A DNA stretch of 64,000 nt from Cupriavidus numazuensis (lineage in GTDB: Bacteria > Pseudomonadota > Gammaproteobacteria > Burkholderiales > Burkholderiaceae). The stretch is from positions 248,001-312,000 of the forward strand of contig NZ_CAJPVI010000002.1 in the NCBI RefSeq assembly GCF_905397435.1, read 5' to 3'. Below the pieces are notes generated by a model. The model did not search any database, was not told the DNA's origin, and was given only the letters and a program-made list of their open reading frames with translations. The translations under genes and the position numbers were made by a program. Every line of letters begins with the position of its first letter. The first letter of the stretch is position 1. Below, piece after piece: positions 7,496-16,393 of this stretch.

Positions 7496-9244
7496 TCACG
7501 CGGCCGGCTCGAACAGCTTGCGCAGGTTGGACTTCAGGATCTTGCCGTTCGCATTGCGCGGCAGCAGGTCGGCCAGCACGATGATCCGTACCGGCACCTT
7601 GAACGCGGCCAGCCGCTCCGCGACAAATCCACGCAATTCATCCTCGGTAGCCTGCATGCCGGGCCTCAGGCTGACCACCGCGCCGGGTTCCTCGCCGAGC
7701 ATCTTGTGCGGGATGCCGACCAGTGCCGCATCCATGACCGCCGGGTGTTCGTAGAGCGTGCTTTCCACCTCGATGCAGTAGATGTTCTCGCCGCCGCGGA
7801 TCAGCATGTCCTTCATGCGGTCGACGATATAGAGGTGGCCCTCGTCATCGAGCCTGCCAATGTCGCCGGTGCGCAGCCAGCCATCGGCAAAGGTCTGCGC
7901 GGTGGCTTCGGGCTTGTTCCAGTAGCCGCGCACCACGTTCGCGCCGCGCACCATCAGCTCGCCCGTTTCGCCAACCGGCAACGACTGGCCGCGGCCATCG
8001 ACGATCTTCATTTCACCGATGGGCAGGGCCGGGCCGCTGCTGTCCGGCCGCAGCACATACTCTTCCGCGCTGTGGCTCGTGAACGTGGCAGATGTTTCGG
8101 TCATGCCCCAGCCGATACCCGGCGCCGACTGCGGAATGGTTTCGCCGATGCGCCGCACGAGTTCCGGCGACGCCGGCGCACCGCCGTAGCTCATGCTTTC
8201 CAGCGAAGAGAGATTGAAGCGGTCGCGCTCGGGATGCTCGAGAAGCTGCCACGCGATGGTGGGCACACCGCCTGCGGTGGTGCAGCGTTCGCGCTCGATC
8301 AGTTCCAGCGCTCGCAGCGCGTCCCAGCGATGCATCAGCACAATCTTGCCGCCGTTGGCCAGCGCGCTGTTCAGCACGGCCATGCAGCCCGTCACGTGGA
8401 AGAACGGCACGGACAGCAGCGCGGCCTTCTGCGGTGCTGCAGGGTCCGGAGCGGGAATCGGCTCGCCCCGGCGCAGCAGGTTGCGTAGCGGACCGAACAG
8501 GCTGGCGACGGCGACGGTTGTGGCATTCCGGTGCGTGCCAAGCGCACCCTTGGGCTTGCCTGTGGTGCCGGAGGTATAGAAGATCGTCGCGTCGTCGTCG
8601 GGATCGATCGTTACGTCGGGAAGGGGCAGGTCGACCAGTGTTGCCCATGCCGAAGAGCGGCCGATCACGCTTTCCAGCGCTGCGACCTTCGCATCGCCGT
8701 CGAGGGCGCCCGCGCGCGAGACGTAGACGCGCTCCAGCGCAGGGCAGGCGGGCAAATGCTGAGCCAGACGGTCCAGCCGTTCCGCATCGACGATCGCCAC
8801 GCGGCTGCCCGAGTCGTTCAGTCCATACTCGAGTTCAGCACCGGTCCACCAGGCATTGAGCGGCGTGACAATGGCACCGGCCAGCAGCGCGCCGTAGAAC
8901 GCCACGGGCCATTCAGGCAGGTTGCGCATGGCCAGCGCGACGCGATCGCCGGGACGGATGCCATCGCGCACGAGTGCGTGCGCGACATGCAGCGCCGCAC
9001 GCCGGAACGCGGCATAGGTCACGCGTTCGTCTTCGTAGACCACGAAGGTCCGTTCGCCGAAAGCCTGGGTTGCCTGGAACAGGTCGCGCAGCGTCGGTGG
9101 CGCGTTCTTCCAGATCGTGGTGGAGATGCCGCGAATCATGCGCGTTTCCGTTTCGAACGGGGCGCCTGGCGCGGTGAGCCGGGCGTGGGCCTCGGCCAGT
9201 GACATGGCAGGCCAGTTGCTGGCCGGCTGGAAATTGCTCGACAT
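7496..9244 (-). CDS. Acyl-CoA synthetase (class I adenylate-forming, FadD-like)
   Basis: A 582-residue AMP-forming ligase activating a carboxylic acid (probably a fatty acid) to acyl-CoA. Motifs in order: YTSGTTGKPKGALGTHRN (P-loop A3), GWGMTETSATF (A5), GWLRTGDIGRLDDEGHLYIV (A7), DRMKDMLIRGGENIYCIEVE (A8), and the catalytic Lys near the end in PRNANGKILKSNLRK (A10). The start at 9244 (MSSNFQPA) follows a promoter-like gap; the frame is open to 9361. An SDR oxidoreductase lies upstream on the same strand (145 bases away), suggesting a small acyl-metabolism unit. The substrate is not determinable. Confidence 0.9.
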   Translation of the reverse strand: MSSNFQPASNWPAMSLAEAHARLTAPGAPFETETRMIRGISTTIWKNAPPTLRDLFQATQAFGERTFVVYEDERVTYAAFRRAALHVAHALVRDGIRPGDRVALAMRNLPEWPVAFYGALLAGAIVTPLNAWWTGAELEYGLNDSGSRVAIVDAERLDRLAQHLPACPALERVYVSRAGALDGDAKVAALESVIGRSSAWATLVDLPLPDVTIDPDDDATIFYTSGTTGKPKGALGTHRNATTVAVASLFGPLRNLLRRGEPIPAPDPAAPQKAALLSVPFFHVTGCMAVLNSALANGGKIVLMHRWDALRALELIERERCTTAGGVPTIAWQLLEHPERDRFNLSSLESMSYGGAPASPELVRRIGETIPQSAPGIGWGMTETSATFTSHSAEEYVLRPDSSGPALPIGEMKIVDGRGQSLPVGETGELMVRGANVVRGYWNKPEATAQTFADGWLRTGDIGRLDDEGHLYIVDRMKDMLIRGGENIYCIEVESTLYEHPAVMDAALVGIPHKMLGEEPGAVVSLRPGMQATEDELRGFVAERLAAFKVPVRIIVLADLLPRNANGKILKSNLRKLFEPAA

Positions 9245-9388
9245 GACTGCCTCCCGGACTGCAATGCAGGTGGAGGATGGCGTAACGCACCATCCCTGAA
9301 CGACATGCGGGGACATGCAGGGAAATACACAGAACAACGAGAAAGCACGCAAGGCGGCCATGCCGCCTTGCGTCAGGACATCACGGTG

Positions 9389-10153
9389 TCAGATCGTGAC
9401 GCCGCCGTCGACGACCATGGCCTGGCCCGTCATGAAGCTGCTTGCGGCGGAGGCCAGATAGACGGCCGCGCCGGCGATCTCGACGGGCTCGCCGATGCGG
9501 CGCAGCGGCGCGCCCTGGGTGGATTGCTTGTAGCGCTCGGGATCTTCCCACAGCGCGCGCGCGAAGTCGGTCTTGATCAGTCCCGGCGCAATGCAGTTCA
9601 CACGCACATTGTGCGGACCGAATTCCACGGCGAGGTTGCGCGCGAGCTGGAAGTCGGCGGCCTTCGAGATGTTGTACACGCCGATGGTCGGCGAGCCGCG
9701 CAGGCCGCCGATGGACGAGACGATGATGATCGAACCCTCCTTGCGCTCGATCATCTGCGGCGCCACCATCTGAATCAGCCAGTGGTTCGAGATCACGTTG
9801 TTGTCGAGCACCTTGCGGAACTGATCGTCGGACACGCCGCTCATCGGACCGTAGTACGGATTCGATGCGGCGTTGCAGACCAGGACGTCCACCTTGCCGA
9901 AAGTGCGGTTGGTTTCATCGACGAGCCGTTGCAGGTCATCGCGCGACGAGATATTGGCCGGGACGGCAATAGCGGTGCCGGCGCCGTGGCGTGCGTTGAT
10001 GGCGTCCACGACTTCCTGGCATGCCTCGAGCTTGCGCGACGAAATCACCACTTTGGCGCCCTGAACCGCCATCTGCTCCGCAATGGCGCGGCCAATGCCG
10101 CGCGATGAGCCAGTCACGATCGCGACCTTGCCCGACAAATCGAACAATGACAT
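9389..10153 (-). CDS. SDR family oxidoreductase (FabG-like)
   Basis: A 254-residue classical short-chain dehydrogenase. The nucleotide-binding motif TGSSRGIG lies at about residues 15-22, NAASNPYYG replaces the NNAG motif at about 92, and the catalytic tyrosine sits in YNISKAA at about 160. The C-terminus is typical (SSFMTGQAMVVDGGVTI). It reduces or oxidises a hydroxyacyl or related substrate with NAD(P)H. The start at 10153 gives MSLFDLSGKVAIVTG; the upstream extension to 10267 is not conserved-looking. The gene precedes the acyl-CoA synthetase on the same strand. Confidence 0.9.
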   Translation of the reverse strand: MSLFDLSGKVAIVTGSSRGIGRAIAEQMAVQGAKVVISSRKLEACQEVVDAINARHGAGTAIAVPANISSRDDLQRLVDETNRTFGKVDVLVCNAASNPYYGPMSGVSDDQFRKVLDNNVISNHWLIQMVAPQMIERKEGSIIIVSSIGGLRGSPTIGVYNISKAADFQLARNLAVEFGPHNVRVNCIAPGLIKTDFARALWEDPERYKQSTQGAPLRRIGEPVEIAGAAVYLASAASSFMTGQAMVVDGGVTI

Positions 10154-10365
10154 GGAGTCTCCTGATATCGGGGCCCGTCCTGGGCCTGCCTGTGTTCTGT
10201 TGGACAGCGCCCGTTGCGGGCCTGCCGGGACATTATGGGTGGGGCATGTGGCCCAGTCCACCGGCAAGCCCTTGGCTGCGGGCCCATATCAGTATTCTTT
10301 CTGCGGGCAATGCGCGGCGTGCATGGGGCCGATGTGGCGATGCTGCCGCGGCGCGGCAACTATAG

Positions 10366-11211
10366 TCAGACGCCCAGCATCGCAGGCAGCACACGCTCGA
10401 GCCCGGCAAGGCTGTCGGCGTCGAGCGCCACGTGAAAGCGGTTGACCAGCACGTCGATGACATCGCCCGCGGTGGATAGCGCCTGCCGATGCACGGTGCC
10501 GTCCGTGGCGCGCTCGGCCAGTTCGCCGTTGGCCAGGGTCAGGCGCAAGTTGCTATCGGTGCGCGCCACCATCAGCCGCTGCGTGAAAGGGCTGTCCGGA
10601 TGCGTGCAGATGTACCAGTTGCGCGCGATGAAGTCGATCCAGGGCTGCGGTGTCAGGTCGAAGCGGTAGACCTTGAGCCAGCCCTCGGCGCCGCGCACTT
10701 CCAGGTCCTGGCCATGGAAGGCGCTGGCGGCGGTATCGCCCGGCGCCGGGACCAGCCTATAAGGAAAAGCCGGCGCAGCCGGTGCGGAAAATGGCAGCGA
10801 CCGGAAAGGCGAGGGGCCGCCAAAGCCCACATCGGCAAGATAGCTGCGATGCGCGACTTCCACGCGCAGCAGCATGTGCGATGCCATGGTCTGCACGTCA
10901 TCGGCCACACCCCAGCGCACACGCGCGGCAAGCGGCGTCACGGTGTAGCCGAGCGCCATCAGCGCGGCGGCCAGCAGCGTGTTGAGTTCGAAGCAATACC
11001 CGCCGCGTCTGCGCGTGACCAGCTTGTCGAACACGGCATCGATGTCGATTCGCACCGGGCGGCCCAGCAGCGGGTCGATGTTCTCGAAGGGGATGCGTGC
11101 GAGTTGCGCGGCGATGAGCGCATCCAGGGATTCCAGCGTCGGGGACGGTGGTGCGTCGAGGCCAAGGCGTGCGAGGTAGGCGTCCAGGCGGGGAGCGTCA
11201 AGCGTGATCAT
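10366..11211 (-). CDS. nat: Arylamine N-acetyltransferase
   Basis: A 281-residue cytosolic enzyme that transfers acetyl from acetyl-CoA to arylamines and hydrazines. The catalytic triad is complete: Cys73 in RRRGGYCFELN, His112 in MASHMLLRVE, Asp127 in YLADVGFGG. Length matches bacterial NATs. The gene ends 15 bases downstream of the Crp/Fnr regulator's stop-to-start junction on the same strand, so they may be co-transcribed. Confidence 0.94.
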   Translation of the reverse strand: MITLDAPRLDAYLARLGLDAPPSPTLESLDALIAAQLARIPFENIDPLLGRPVRIDIDAVFDKLVTRRRGGYCFELNTLLAAALMALGYTVTPLAARVRWGVADDVQTMASHMLLRVEVAHRSYLADVGFGGPSPFRSLPFSAPAAPAFPYRLVPAPGDTAASAFHGQDLEVRGAEGWLKVYRFDLTPQPWIDFIARNWYICTHPDSPFTQRLMVARTDSNLRLTLANGELAERATDGTVHRQALSTAGDVIDVLVNRFHVALDADSLAGLERVLPAMLGV

Positions 11212-11225
11212 GTCGCGTACCGGGT

Positions 11226-12008
11226 TCAGTTGAGCGTTTCGAGTGCAGCCAGATCGAGCAGTTCGATGCTGCCATATCGCAACCGCAGCAGCCCGCGCGA
11301 TTCGAGTTCGCGCAGCGCCTGATTGACGGTCTGCCGTGACAGGCCGAGGATCTGCGCGAGCTGTTCCTGCGGAATCCGTACTGCCTGGACCGCAGGCGTG
11401 GTATCGCCCGCGGCGTGAGCCGGGTTGCCATAGCCGCGTGCGATGGCGGCCAGCCGGCGAGCCGTGCGCGCGGCCGGCGGCAGCAACTGCATTTCCTCGA
11501 CATAGTCAAAGACCAGCCGCGTCTTGGCCGCAAGCAGCAGCCCGAATTCGCGCCACCATGCGGGATGCTGAGCGAGCCGGCGTTCGAGGCTCGTGCGCGG
11601 GATGTGCCACAGCCGCGCAGCGTGCACGGCGCGTGCGTCGTGAGTGCGTGGCAGGCCGTCGAACAGGCAGATCTCGCCGAACCAGGCGCCGGCTTCGAGC
11701 AGGCCGAGCAACGCCGCCTTGCCGGACTCGCCGGCGGCGTCGACCTGCATGGTGCCGCTGGCCACACAATAAAGCCCGTCAAACGCATCGCCGCGCGCGA
11801 ACAGCGCTTCGCCAGCGGCGAGCTGGCGCCATGTGCCATCTTCCAGCAGCGCCTCTCGCAGGGCATCCGGCAACTGGGAAAACCAGACACTCGCCTGTAG
11901 CGCAACGGCCGCCTCCGTGCGCGACGGTGGAGCGTTGCCGCCCGGAGTGCCGCGCGGGATGCCTGACGGGCCGCGCGCCCCGCTGCCCGGGGGCTGAGCC
12001 ATGCCCAT
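11226..12008 (-). CDS. Crp/Fnr family transcriptional regulator
   Basis: A 260-residue regulator. A cyclic-nucleotide-binding-like beta barrel spans about residues 45-160 (LAAGEALFARGDAFDGLYCV, GAWFGEICLFDGLPRTHDA). The winged helix at about 200-255 has the recognition segment LAQILGLSRQTVNQALRELE. There is no FNR-type N-terminal cysteine cluster, so it is not an Fe-S oxygen sensor. The start at 12008 has AGGAGAC upstream on its strand; longer starts run into the promoter region. The Gly/Pro-rich first 30 residues look disordered. Probably an operon with nat. Confidence 0.88.
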   Translation of the reverse strand: MGMAQPPGSGARGPSGIPRGTPGGNAPPSRTEAAVALQASVWFSQLPDALREALLEDGTWRQLAAGEALFARGDAFDGLYCVASGTMQVDAAGESGKAALLGLLEAGAWFGEICLFDGLPRTHDARAVHAARLWHIPRTSLERRLAQHPAWWREFGLLLAAKTRLVFDYVEEMQLLPPAARTARRLAAIARGYGNPAHAAGDTTPAVQAVRIPQEQLAQILGLSRQTVNQALRELESRGLLRLRYGSIELLDLAALETLN

Positions 12009-12035
12009 GTCGTCTCCTGTCGTGTTCGGGTTGAT

Positions 12036-12056
12036 ACGTACGGCGTAGCACGTACG
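12036..12056. promoter_or_regulatory. Paired ACGTACG repeats upstream of the Crp/Fnr gene
   Basis: Two ACGTACG copies lie 14 bases apart (12036-12042 and 12050-12056), each containing the self-complementary CGTACG, so the pair also reads as a dyad. It begins 28 bases upstream of the regulator's start, a plausible autoregulatory operator. Confidence 0.35.
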
Positions 12057-12178
12057 ACTGTCAAAAATCAGACAGACGCCGGGGGACGCGGTCAATACTA
12101 TAAATCTACAAGAATCGACAAGACAGCCGGGCTTGCGGCACTGCCGCAGCCATCGGCCCGCATCCAAGGAGACGCCCC

Positions 12179-12676
12179 GTGAACACCCTGGTCGAGCATC
12201 TGGCCAACTACGCCGCCTATCACCGCAATCCCCGCAATGTCGCCACGCATTTCATCGGTATCCCGATGATCGTGCTCGCCGTCACCACGCTGCTCGGGCG
12301 GCCCGCCATGCCGCTGGGCGACGGTGATGCGTACCTCACGCCGGCCATGGTGGTGTACGCATTGTCGTGCCTGTTCTATCTGCGCCTGTCGGCGGGATTC
12401 GGCGTGGCGATGGCAATCGTGCTGGCGCTGTTCCTGTATGCCGGAGCTCACCTTGCGGCGCTGCCGACGGGCGGGTGGCTGGCTACCGGCGTCGGCCTGT
12501 TCGTGGCGGGCTGGGTCATCCAGTTTGTCGGCCACTACTATGAAGGCCGCAAGCCCGCGTTCGTCGATGATCTGGTCGGACTGCTGATCGGGCCGCTGTT
12601 CCTCGTGGCGGAGACTGCTTTTGCCTGCGGGCTGGCAACCGGTACCCGCGATGCCATGATGGCGCGCGTGTCCTGA
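12179..12676 (+). CDS. Mpo1-like (DUF962) membrane protein
   Basis: A 165-residue protein of the DUF962/YGL010w family; the yeast member Mpo1 is an Fe(II)-dependent dioxygenase in 2-hydroxy-fatty-acid alpha-oxidation. It has four or five hydrophobic segments, with the conserved polar motifs YAAYHRNPRNVATHFIGIP near the N-terminus and QFVGHYYEGRKPAF at about residues 117-130, whose histidines are the presumed metal ligands. The start is GTG at 12179 with AAGGAGAC at 12166-12173. A TATAAA -10-like box lies at 12099-12104. Enzymatic activity is inferred from the family only. Confidence 0.85.
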   Translation: MNTLVEHLANYAAYHRNPRNVATHFIGIPMIVLAVTTLLGRPAMPLGDGDAYLTPAMVVYALSCLFYLRLSAGFGVAMAIVLALFLYAGAHLAALPTGGWLATGVGLFVAGWVIQFVGHYYEGRKPAFVDDLVGLLIGPLFLVAETAFACGLATGTRDAMMARVS

Positions 12677-12687
12677 TGCGGCAGCGG

Positions 12688-14022
12688 TCAGGCCATGCCT
12701 GCTGGCAGCCGCAGCCGCGCTGCCAGGCCGCCGAGCGCGCTGGTACCCAGCTCCAGTGATCCCTCATACATCGCTGCAATCTCTGTGACGATGGCCAGGC
12801 CGAGACCGCTGCCGGCGGCGGCTTCGTCGAGCCGCCCGAACCGGGCGGTGGCCAGTTCGCGTGCCTCGGGCGGCATGCCCGGGCCGTCATCTTCCACGAG
12901 CACCTCCAGCAACGCTGCTGTGTTGTCTTCGCGCAAGCGGATGCGTACCTGCGAGCGCGCCCACTGGCAGGCGTTGTCGAGCAGGTTGCCGAGCATTTCC
13001 ACCAGATCCTGGCGGTCGCCCGCGAAGTGCCCTTCGCCTTCCACGCCGATCTCGAGTTGACGGGAACCATGCAGGCGCGTCAGGGCGCGCGTCAGCTCGC
13101 GTACCGCGGGGCCGGCCTCGATGCGCTGGCCACGTGCCGCCGCAGCGCCTGCTGCGCGTGCGCGGGCCAGGTGACGGTCGACCTGCCGGCGCATGGCGTC
13201 GACCTGGCGTGACACGGCCTCGGCAGCCGGGCCCGGCAGGCTGGCCGCCTCATTGGCAAGCACGGCCAGCGGTGTCTTTACTGCATGGGCCAGGTCCGCC
13301 GCCTGTCGTCGCGATCGCTCCAGCGCCTGCGCGTTGTGGTCGAGCAGCGTGTTGATTTCGCTGACCAGCGGCTCGACCTCGGTCGGCCAATTGCCGCCCA
13401 GGCGGCTCTCGCGCCGTGCCTGCATCGCAGACAGCGCTTGCCGCAGACGTTTGAGCGGCGCCAGCCCGAAACGCACCTGAGCAGCGACCGCCAGCATCAG
13501 GCCCATGCCAAGCGCACCGAGCGACCAGCCGAGCATGGTGTTGAACGCGCGCCGCGCGGCACGCAGTTCGGTGCGGTCCAGGGCCACGGAAACGTTCACC
13601 GGTGTGTCCGACGAAGCCAGGACGATGCTGCGCGACACCACCAGCAGCGACTGCTTGTTGGGTCCCTGACGGACTTCGGCAGGCGTTCCCGCAACGTTGT
13701 GCACGGCCTTTTCCGGCATTTCAGTGTCCCACAACGAGCGCGAACGCAGCAGCGCGCCGGGAGCTCGGGCTTGCCAGTAGGCGCCGGAATAGGGGAGTTC
13801 ATAGCGCGGGTCCGCTGGCGCGCGTGTCAGCAGCAGCCGGCCGTCGGGGCTCCAGTCGAGCGCGGCGGTCAGGCTGGTGAGCTGGTGTTCCAGCTGGCGC
13901 ACGTAGGTATCGTTGACGTGCCTCTCGAACAGCGTGGACAGCATCCACCAGCTTGCGCCGAGCGCCGCGGCCAGCCAGATGGCGGCCACGGCCAGCAGGC
14001 GCAGCGCGAGAGAGTTGCGCAT
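12688..14022 (-). CDS. Sensor histidine kinase (PhoQ/QseC-like)
   Basis: A 444-residue inner-membrane kinase. TM1 is at about residues 7-29, followed by a periplasmic sensor of about 130 residues (DWSPDGRLLL...), TM2 at about 165-185 (MLGWSLGALGMGLMLAVA) and HAMP. The phosphoacceptor is His246 in DLAHAVKTPLAVLANE. The ATPase has the N box DNACQWA, G1 VEDDGPGMPP and G2 GSGLGLAIV. It is the last gene of a pepSY-regulator-kinase operon, 8 bases after the regulator, and its signal is unknown. The adjoining PepSY protein suggests an envelope or metal/antimicrobial-peptide stimulus. Confidence 0.92.
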   Translation of the reverse strand: MRNSLALRLLAVAAIWLAAALGASWWMLSTLFERHVNDTYVRQLEHQLTSLTAALDWSPDGRLLLTRAPADPRYELPYSGAYWQARAPGALLRSRSLWDTEMPEKAVHNVAGTPAEVRQGPNKQSLLVVSRSIVLASSDTPVNVSVALDRTELRAARRAFNTMLGWSLGALGMGLMLAVAAQVRFGLAPLKRLRQALSAMQARRESRLGGNWPTEVEPLVSEINTLLDHNAQALERSRRQAADLAHAVKTPLAVLANEAASLPGPAAEAVSRQVDAMRRQVDRHLARARAAGAAAARGQRIEAGPAVRELTRALTRLHGSRQLEIGVEGEGHFAGDRQDLVEMLGNLLDNACQWARSQVRIRLREDNTAALLEVLVEDDGPGMPPEARELATARFGRLDEAAAGSGLGLAIVTEIAAMYEGSLELGTSALGGLAARLRLPAGMA

Positions 14023-14030
14023 GCGGAGCC

Positions 14031-14705
14031 TTAATTCCCGGTCGCAGGTGGCGGTCGCAGCCGGTAGCCCTGGCCGCGCACGGTCTCGATCACGTCCACA
14101 CCGAGCTTGCGGCGTAGCCTGCCGACGAAGACTTCAATGGTGTTGCTGTCGCGGTCGAAGTCCTGCGCATAGATGTGTTCGGTCAGCGTGGTCTTGCTGA
14201 CGATCGCGCCCGGATGGTGCATCAGATAGTCGAGCACCTTGAATTCGTGCGCCGTCAGCACCACGGCGGCGCCATCCACGGTCACGGTGCCGGCGCGCGG
14301 ATTAAGCTGGACCGGTCCGCAGCTCAGTTCGGGGGCCGGCATGCCGTGCGCGCGGCGAATCAGCGCGCGGATGCGCGCCTGCAATTCTTCCATGCGGAAC
14401 GGCTTGGCCAGATAGTCGTCGGCGCCCGCGTCGATGCCTTCGACCTTCTCTGTCCAGCTGTCGCGCGCCGTGAGAATCAGCACGGGAACGTTGACCTGCG
14501 CGGCGCGCCAGCGGCGCAGCACGGTCAGGCCATCCAGGCGCGGCAGGCCCAGGTCGAGGATGACGGCATCGTAAGGTTCGTTCGCGCCGAGATGCCAGGC
14601 GTCGAGCCCGTCTGCCGCCATGTCGACGGCGTAACCGGCCGCTGCCAGGCTCGCGTGAACCTGGCCGGCTAGCGTCGGTTCGTCTTCCACCAGCAGGATG
14701 CGCAT
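14031..14705 (-). CDS. OmpR/PhoB-family response regulator
   Basis: A 224-residue regulator. The receiver has the acidic pair in LLVEDEP, phosphoacceptor Asp51 (AVILDLGLPRLDG), a Thr in VLILTARD and the conserved Lys in DDYLAKPF. The C-terminal winged helix includes VVLTAHEFKVLDYLM and the recognition region DSNTIEVFVGRLRRKLG, ending VRGQGYRL. It is encoded between the PepSY protein (20 bases upstream) and the kinase (8 bases downstream), its cognate partner by position. Confidence 0.95.
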   Translation of the reverse strand: MRILLVEDEPTLAGQVHASLAAAGYAVDMAADGLDAWHLGANEPYDAVILDLGLPRLDGLTVLRRWRAAQVNVPVLILTARDSWTEKVEGIDAGADDYLAKPFRMEELQARIRALIRRAHGMPAPELSCGPVQLNPRAGTVTVDGAAVVLTAHEFKVLDYLMHHPGAIVSKTTLTEHIYAQDFDRDSNTIEVFVGRLRRKLGVDVIETVRGQGYRLRPPPATGN

Positions 14706-14725
14706 GGTTCAGGGCTCCGTAGGCA

Positions 14726-15109
14726 TCAGGGCTGCTTGCGCGCCTGGTCGAGGTTGCGGCCCTTTGCCTTGATCAGCGCGCCGGTGCGCGCATCGTATTC
14801 CAGCTTGGCCACCGAGCCGCCCGGCAGCAGCAGCTTGACCTCGTACTGCCAGATGCCGTCATCGCGGTCCAGTTCGACACCGATGACATCCCCCGCGTAC
14901 TGCTGCGAGACCGCTTCGAGGATCCGCGACAGCGGCAGGATCTCCCCCGACTGCACCGCCGCGCGGGCGCGGTCGGCGTCCTTGTCGGCATGTGCCGGCG
15001 CGCCGATGCCAAGCGCGAGCGCCAGCGCTGCACCGGTCAGCGCGCGCGCGAGCGCAGGACGGCGCGCGTGGCGGAACCGGGTAGGGCGGAGGACGTGAAA
15101 TGTCTTCAT
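14726..15109 (-). CDS. PepSY-domain periplasmic protein
   Basis: A 127-residue exported protein. Its signal peptide is long and Arg-rich at the front, with a hydrophobic core (LTGAALALALGIGAPAHA) and cleavage near residue 41. The PepSY domain follows: ILPLSRILEAVSQQYAGDVI, ELDRDDGIWQYEVKLL, then GGSVAKLEYDARTGALIKAK. PepSY proteins beside OmpR-type systems often modulate the sensor or inhibit proteases. It is the first gene of the pepSY-regulator-kinase operon and so is probably induced by that system. Confidence 0.88.
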   Translation of the reverse strand: MKTFHVLRPTRFRHARRPALARALTGAALALALGIGAPAHADKDADRARAAVQSGEILPLSRILEAVSQQYAGDVIGVELDRDDGIWQYEVKLLLPGGSVAKLEYDARTGALIKAKGRNLDQARKQP

Positions 15110-15217
15110 GGCCTGAAGTTTGCATCAAAACGCCTGAACGCAGGCTGAACGGATGCCTCAGCCAGCGTTCAGGTGCCGTTCACGACAATGCTTGCCAACC
15201 GTATCAGGAGTTCAGCC

Positions 15218-15475
15218 ATGTCGCACCATCCGTCCCCCGCATCCCTGTCACAGTCCCTTTCACCATCCCCACGGCATTGCTCGCCGGACCGGCGCACAGC
15301 ATTCCTGGCGGCTGGCGCGCTGTTTTCCGTGCTCTGCGTGTCGAGCGTTTTCTGGATGCATGTCGACCTGATCGCGCTGCTGCGCGAGTGGTCGCGCGCC
15401 GATGCAAACCTGCCGCTGATTGCGCTGGGCACCATGGCAGTTGGCCCGCTGATTGCCGCCTGGCTCGGCGAATAG
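15218..15475 (+). CDS. Small membrane protein of unknown function
   Basis: An 85-residue protein starting at ATG 15218 with CAGGAG 8 bases upstream. The first 35 residues are Ser/Pro-rich. They are followed by a hydrophobic helix (AFLAAGALFSVLCVSSVFWM) and a second (LIALGTMAVGPLIAAWLGE) that reaches the C-terminus. No family recognised. It is divergent from the pepSY operon (109 bases between starts), so it may share its regulation. Confidence 0.55.
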   Translation: MSHHPSPASLSQSLSPSPRHCSPDRRTAFLAAGALFSVLCVSSVFWMHVDLIALLREWSRADANLPLIALGTMAVGPLIAAWLGE

Positions 15476-15614
15476 GCCTTGAAAATAGGGTCCTGGCGCA
15501 TGCAACGCGGCGCGCGCCGCCCCAATTTTCTTCCGCGAAAAGACGCGTAAGAACGCGAAAGTGGGGGGACGTAGTGCCTCTACGCGCTTCTGCTGAGGTA
15601 TTGCTGCGACAAAA

Positions 15615-15636
15615 CACGGGGTTTTCACGGGGTTTT
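15615..15636 (+). repeat. Tandem 11-base repeat (CACGGGGTTTT x2)
   Basis: Two perfect head-to-tail copies of CACGGGGTTTT, about 140 bases upstream of the H1-like HU gene and about 25 bases before its promoter candidate. It may be a binding site; no function can be assigned. Confidence 0.5.
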
Positions 15637-15660
15637 AGCGTTTGCATGTATGAAAACCCT

Positions 15661-15687
15661 TTGATACACGGTCGTTTCCGCTATGAT
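15661..15687 (+). promoter_or_regulatory. Candidate promoter of the H1-like HU gene
   Basis: TTGATA (15661-15666) and TATGAT (15682-15687) with a 15-base spacer, or CTTTGA with a 17-base spacer to the same -10. The start point would be near 15694, leaving a leader of about 80 bases. Confidence 0.4.
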
Positions 15688-15774
15688 TCAGTGGGCGCCG
15701 GCAAGGGGTATGTGCAACGCAATGCGAAGCCTTCGAACAGCCGGCTCTGATCTGTTCAACTCTCGTATATCGAT

Positions 15775-16236
15775 ATGGCGACCAAAGCGAAACCGACCGC
15801 GAAGACGACTGCAACCAAGCCCGCTGCCAAGAAGGCTGCGGCAACGAAGGCACCCGTGAAGGCTGCCGCCAAGAAGGCCGCGCCGGCCAAGAAGGCTGCT
15901 CCGGCTGCCGCGGTGACCCCGCGCCCGCTGAAGGACACCTTCAACAAGTCGAGCCTGGTCGCTCACCTGGTAGCCCAGACCCAGCTGGAACCCAAGGCCG
16001 TGAAGACGGTGCTGGCCCATCTGGAAAACACCATCGTCAGCGCGCTGAACAAGAAGGGCGCTGGCGAATTCACGCTGCCGGGCCTGCTGAAGGTGACCGC
16101 GCAGCAAGTGCCGGCGAAGAAGAAGCGCTTCGGCAAGGACCCGTTCACCGGTGAAGAGCGTTGGTTCCCGGCCAAGCCGGCCAGCGTCAAGGTGAAGGTT
16201 CGCCCGCTGAAGAAGCTGAAGGACGCTGCTGCCTGA
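15775..16236 (+). CDS. HU-family protein with histone-H1-like Lys/Ala-rich N-terminal tail
   Basis: A 153-residue two-part protein. Residues 1-50 are almost entirely Lys, Ala, Pro and Thr (repeated AAKKA / KKAAP units), like eukaryotic H1 tails and bacterial H1-like proteins. Residues 55-153 form an HU-like domain (KSSLVAHLVAQTQLEPKAVK, GAGEFTLPGLLKV, then the arm with KKRFGKDPFTGEERWFPAKP). It probably binds and condenses DNA, the tail adding sequence-independent affinity. ATG 15775 starts the tail. Such tailed HUs are known in Burkholderiales. It is monocistronic with a strong terminator. Confidence 0.9.
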   Translation: MATKAKPTAKTTATKPAAKKAAATKAPVKAAAKKAAPAKKAAPAAAVTPRPLKDTFNKSSLVAHLVAQTQLEPKAVKTVLAHLENTIVSALNKKGAGEFTLPGLLKVTAQQVPAKKKRFGKDPFTGEERWFPAKPASVKVKVRPLKKLKDAAA

Positions 16237-16260
16237 TTGGCCAGTTGATCCGCGAAAAAA

Positions 16261-16287
16261 AGGAGCCGCTAGTCGGCTCCTTTTTTT
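16261..16287 (+). terminator. Rho-independent terminator of the H1-like HU gene
   Basis: AGGAGCCG, 5-base loop, CGGCTCCT, followed by a run of T. It is preceded by seven A, so it could act in both directions. Confidence 0.9.
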
Positions 16288-16393
16288 CTTGCCCGATGCC
16301 GGGCAGCGCGCACGGTTGGCGATTTTCCGTCGACACGCTTCGCGAACTGGCTATGACTTAACCAAGGTCAAATTGCGCCCTTGGGCACGCGCC

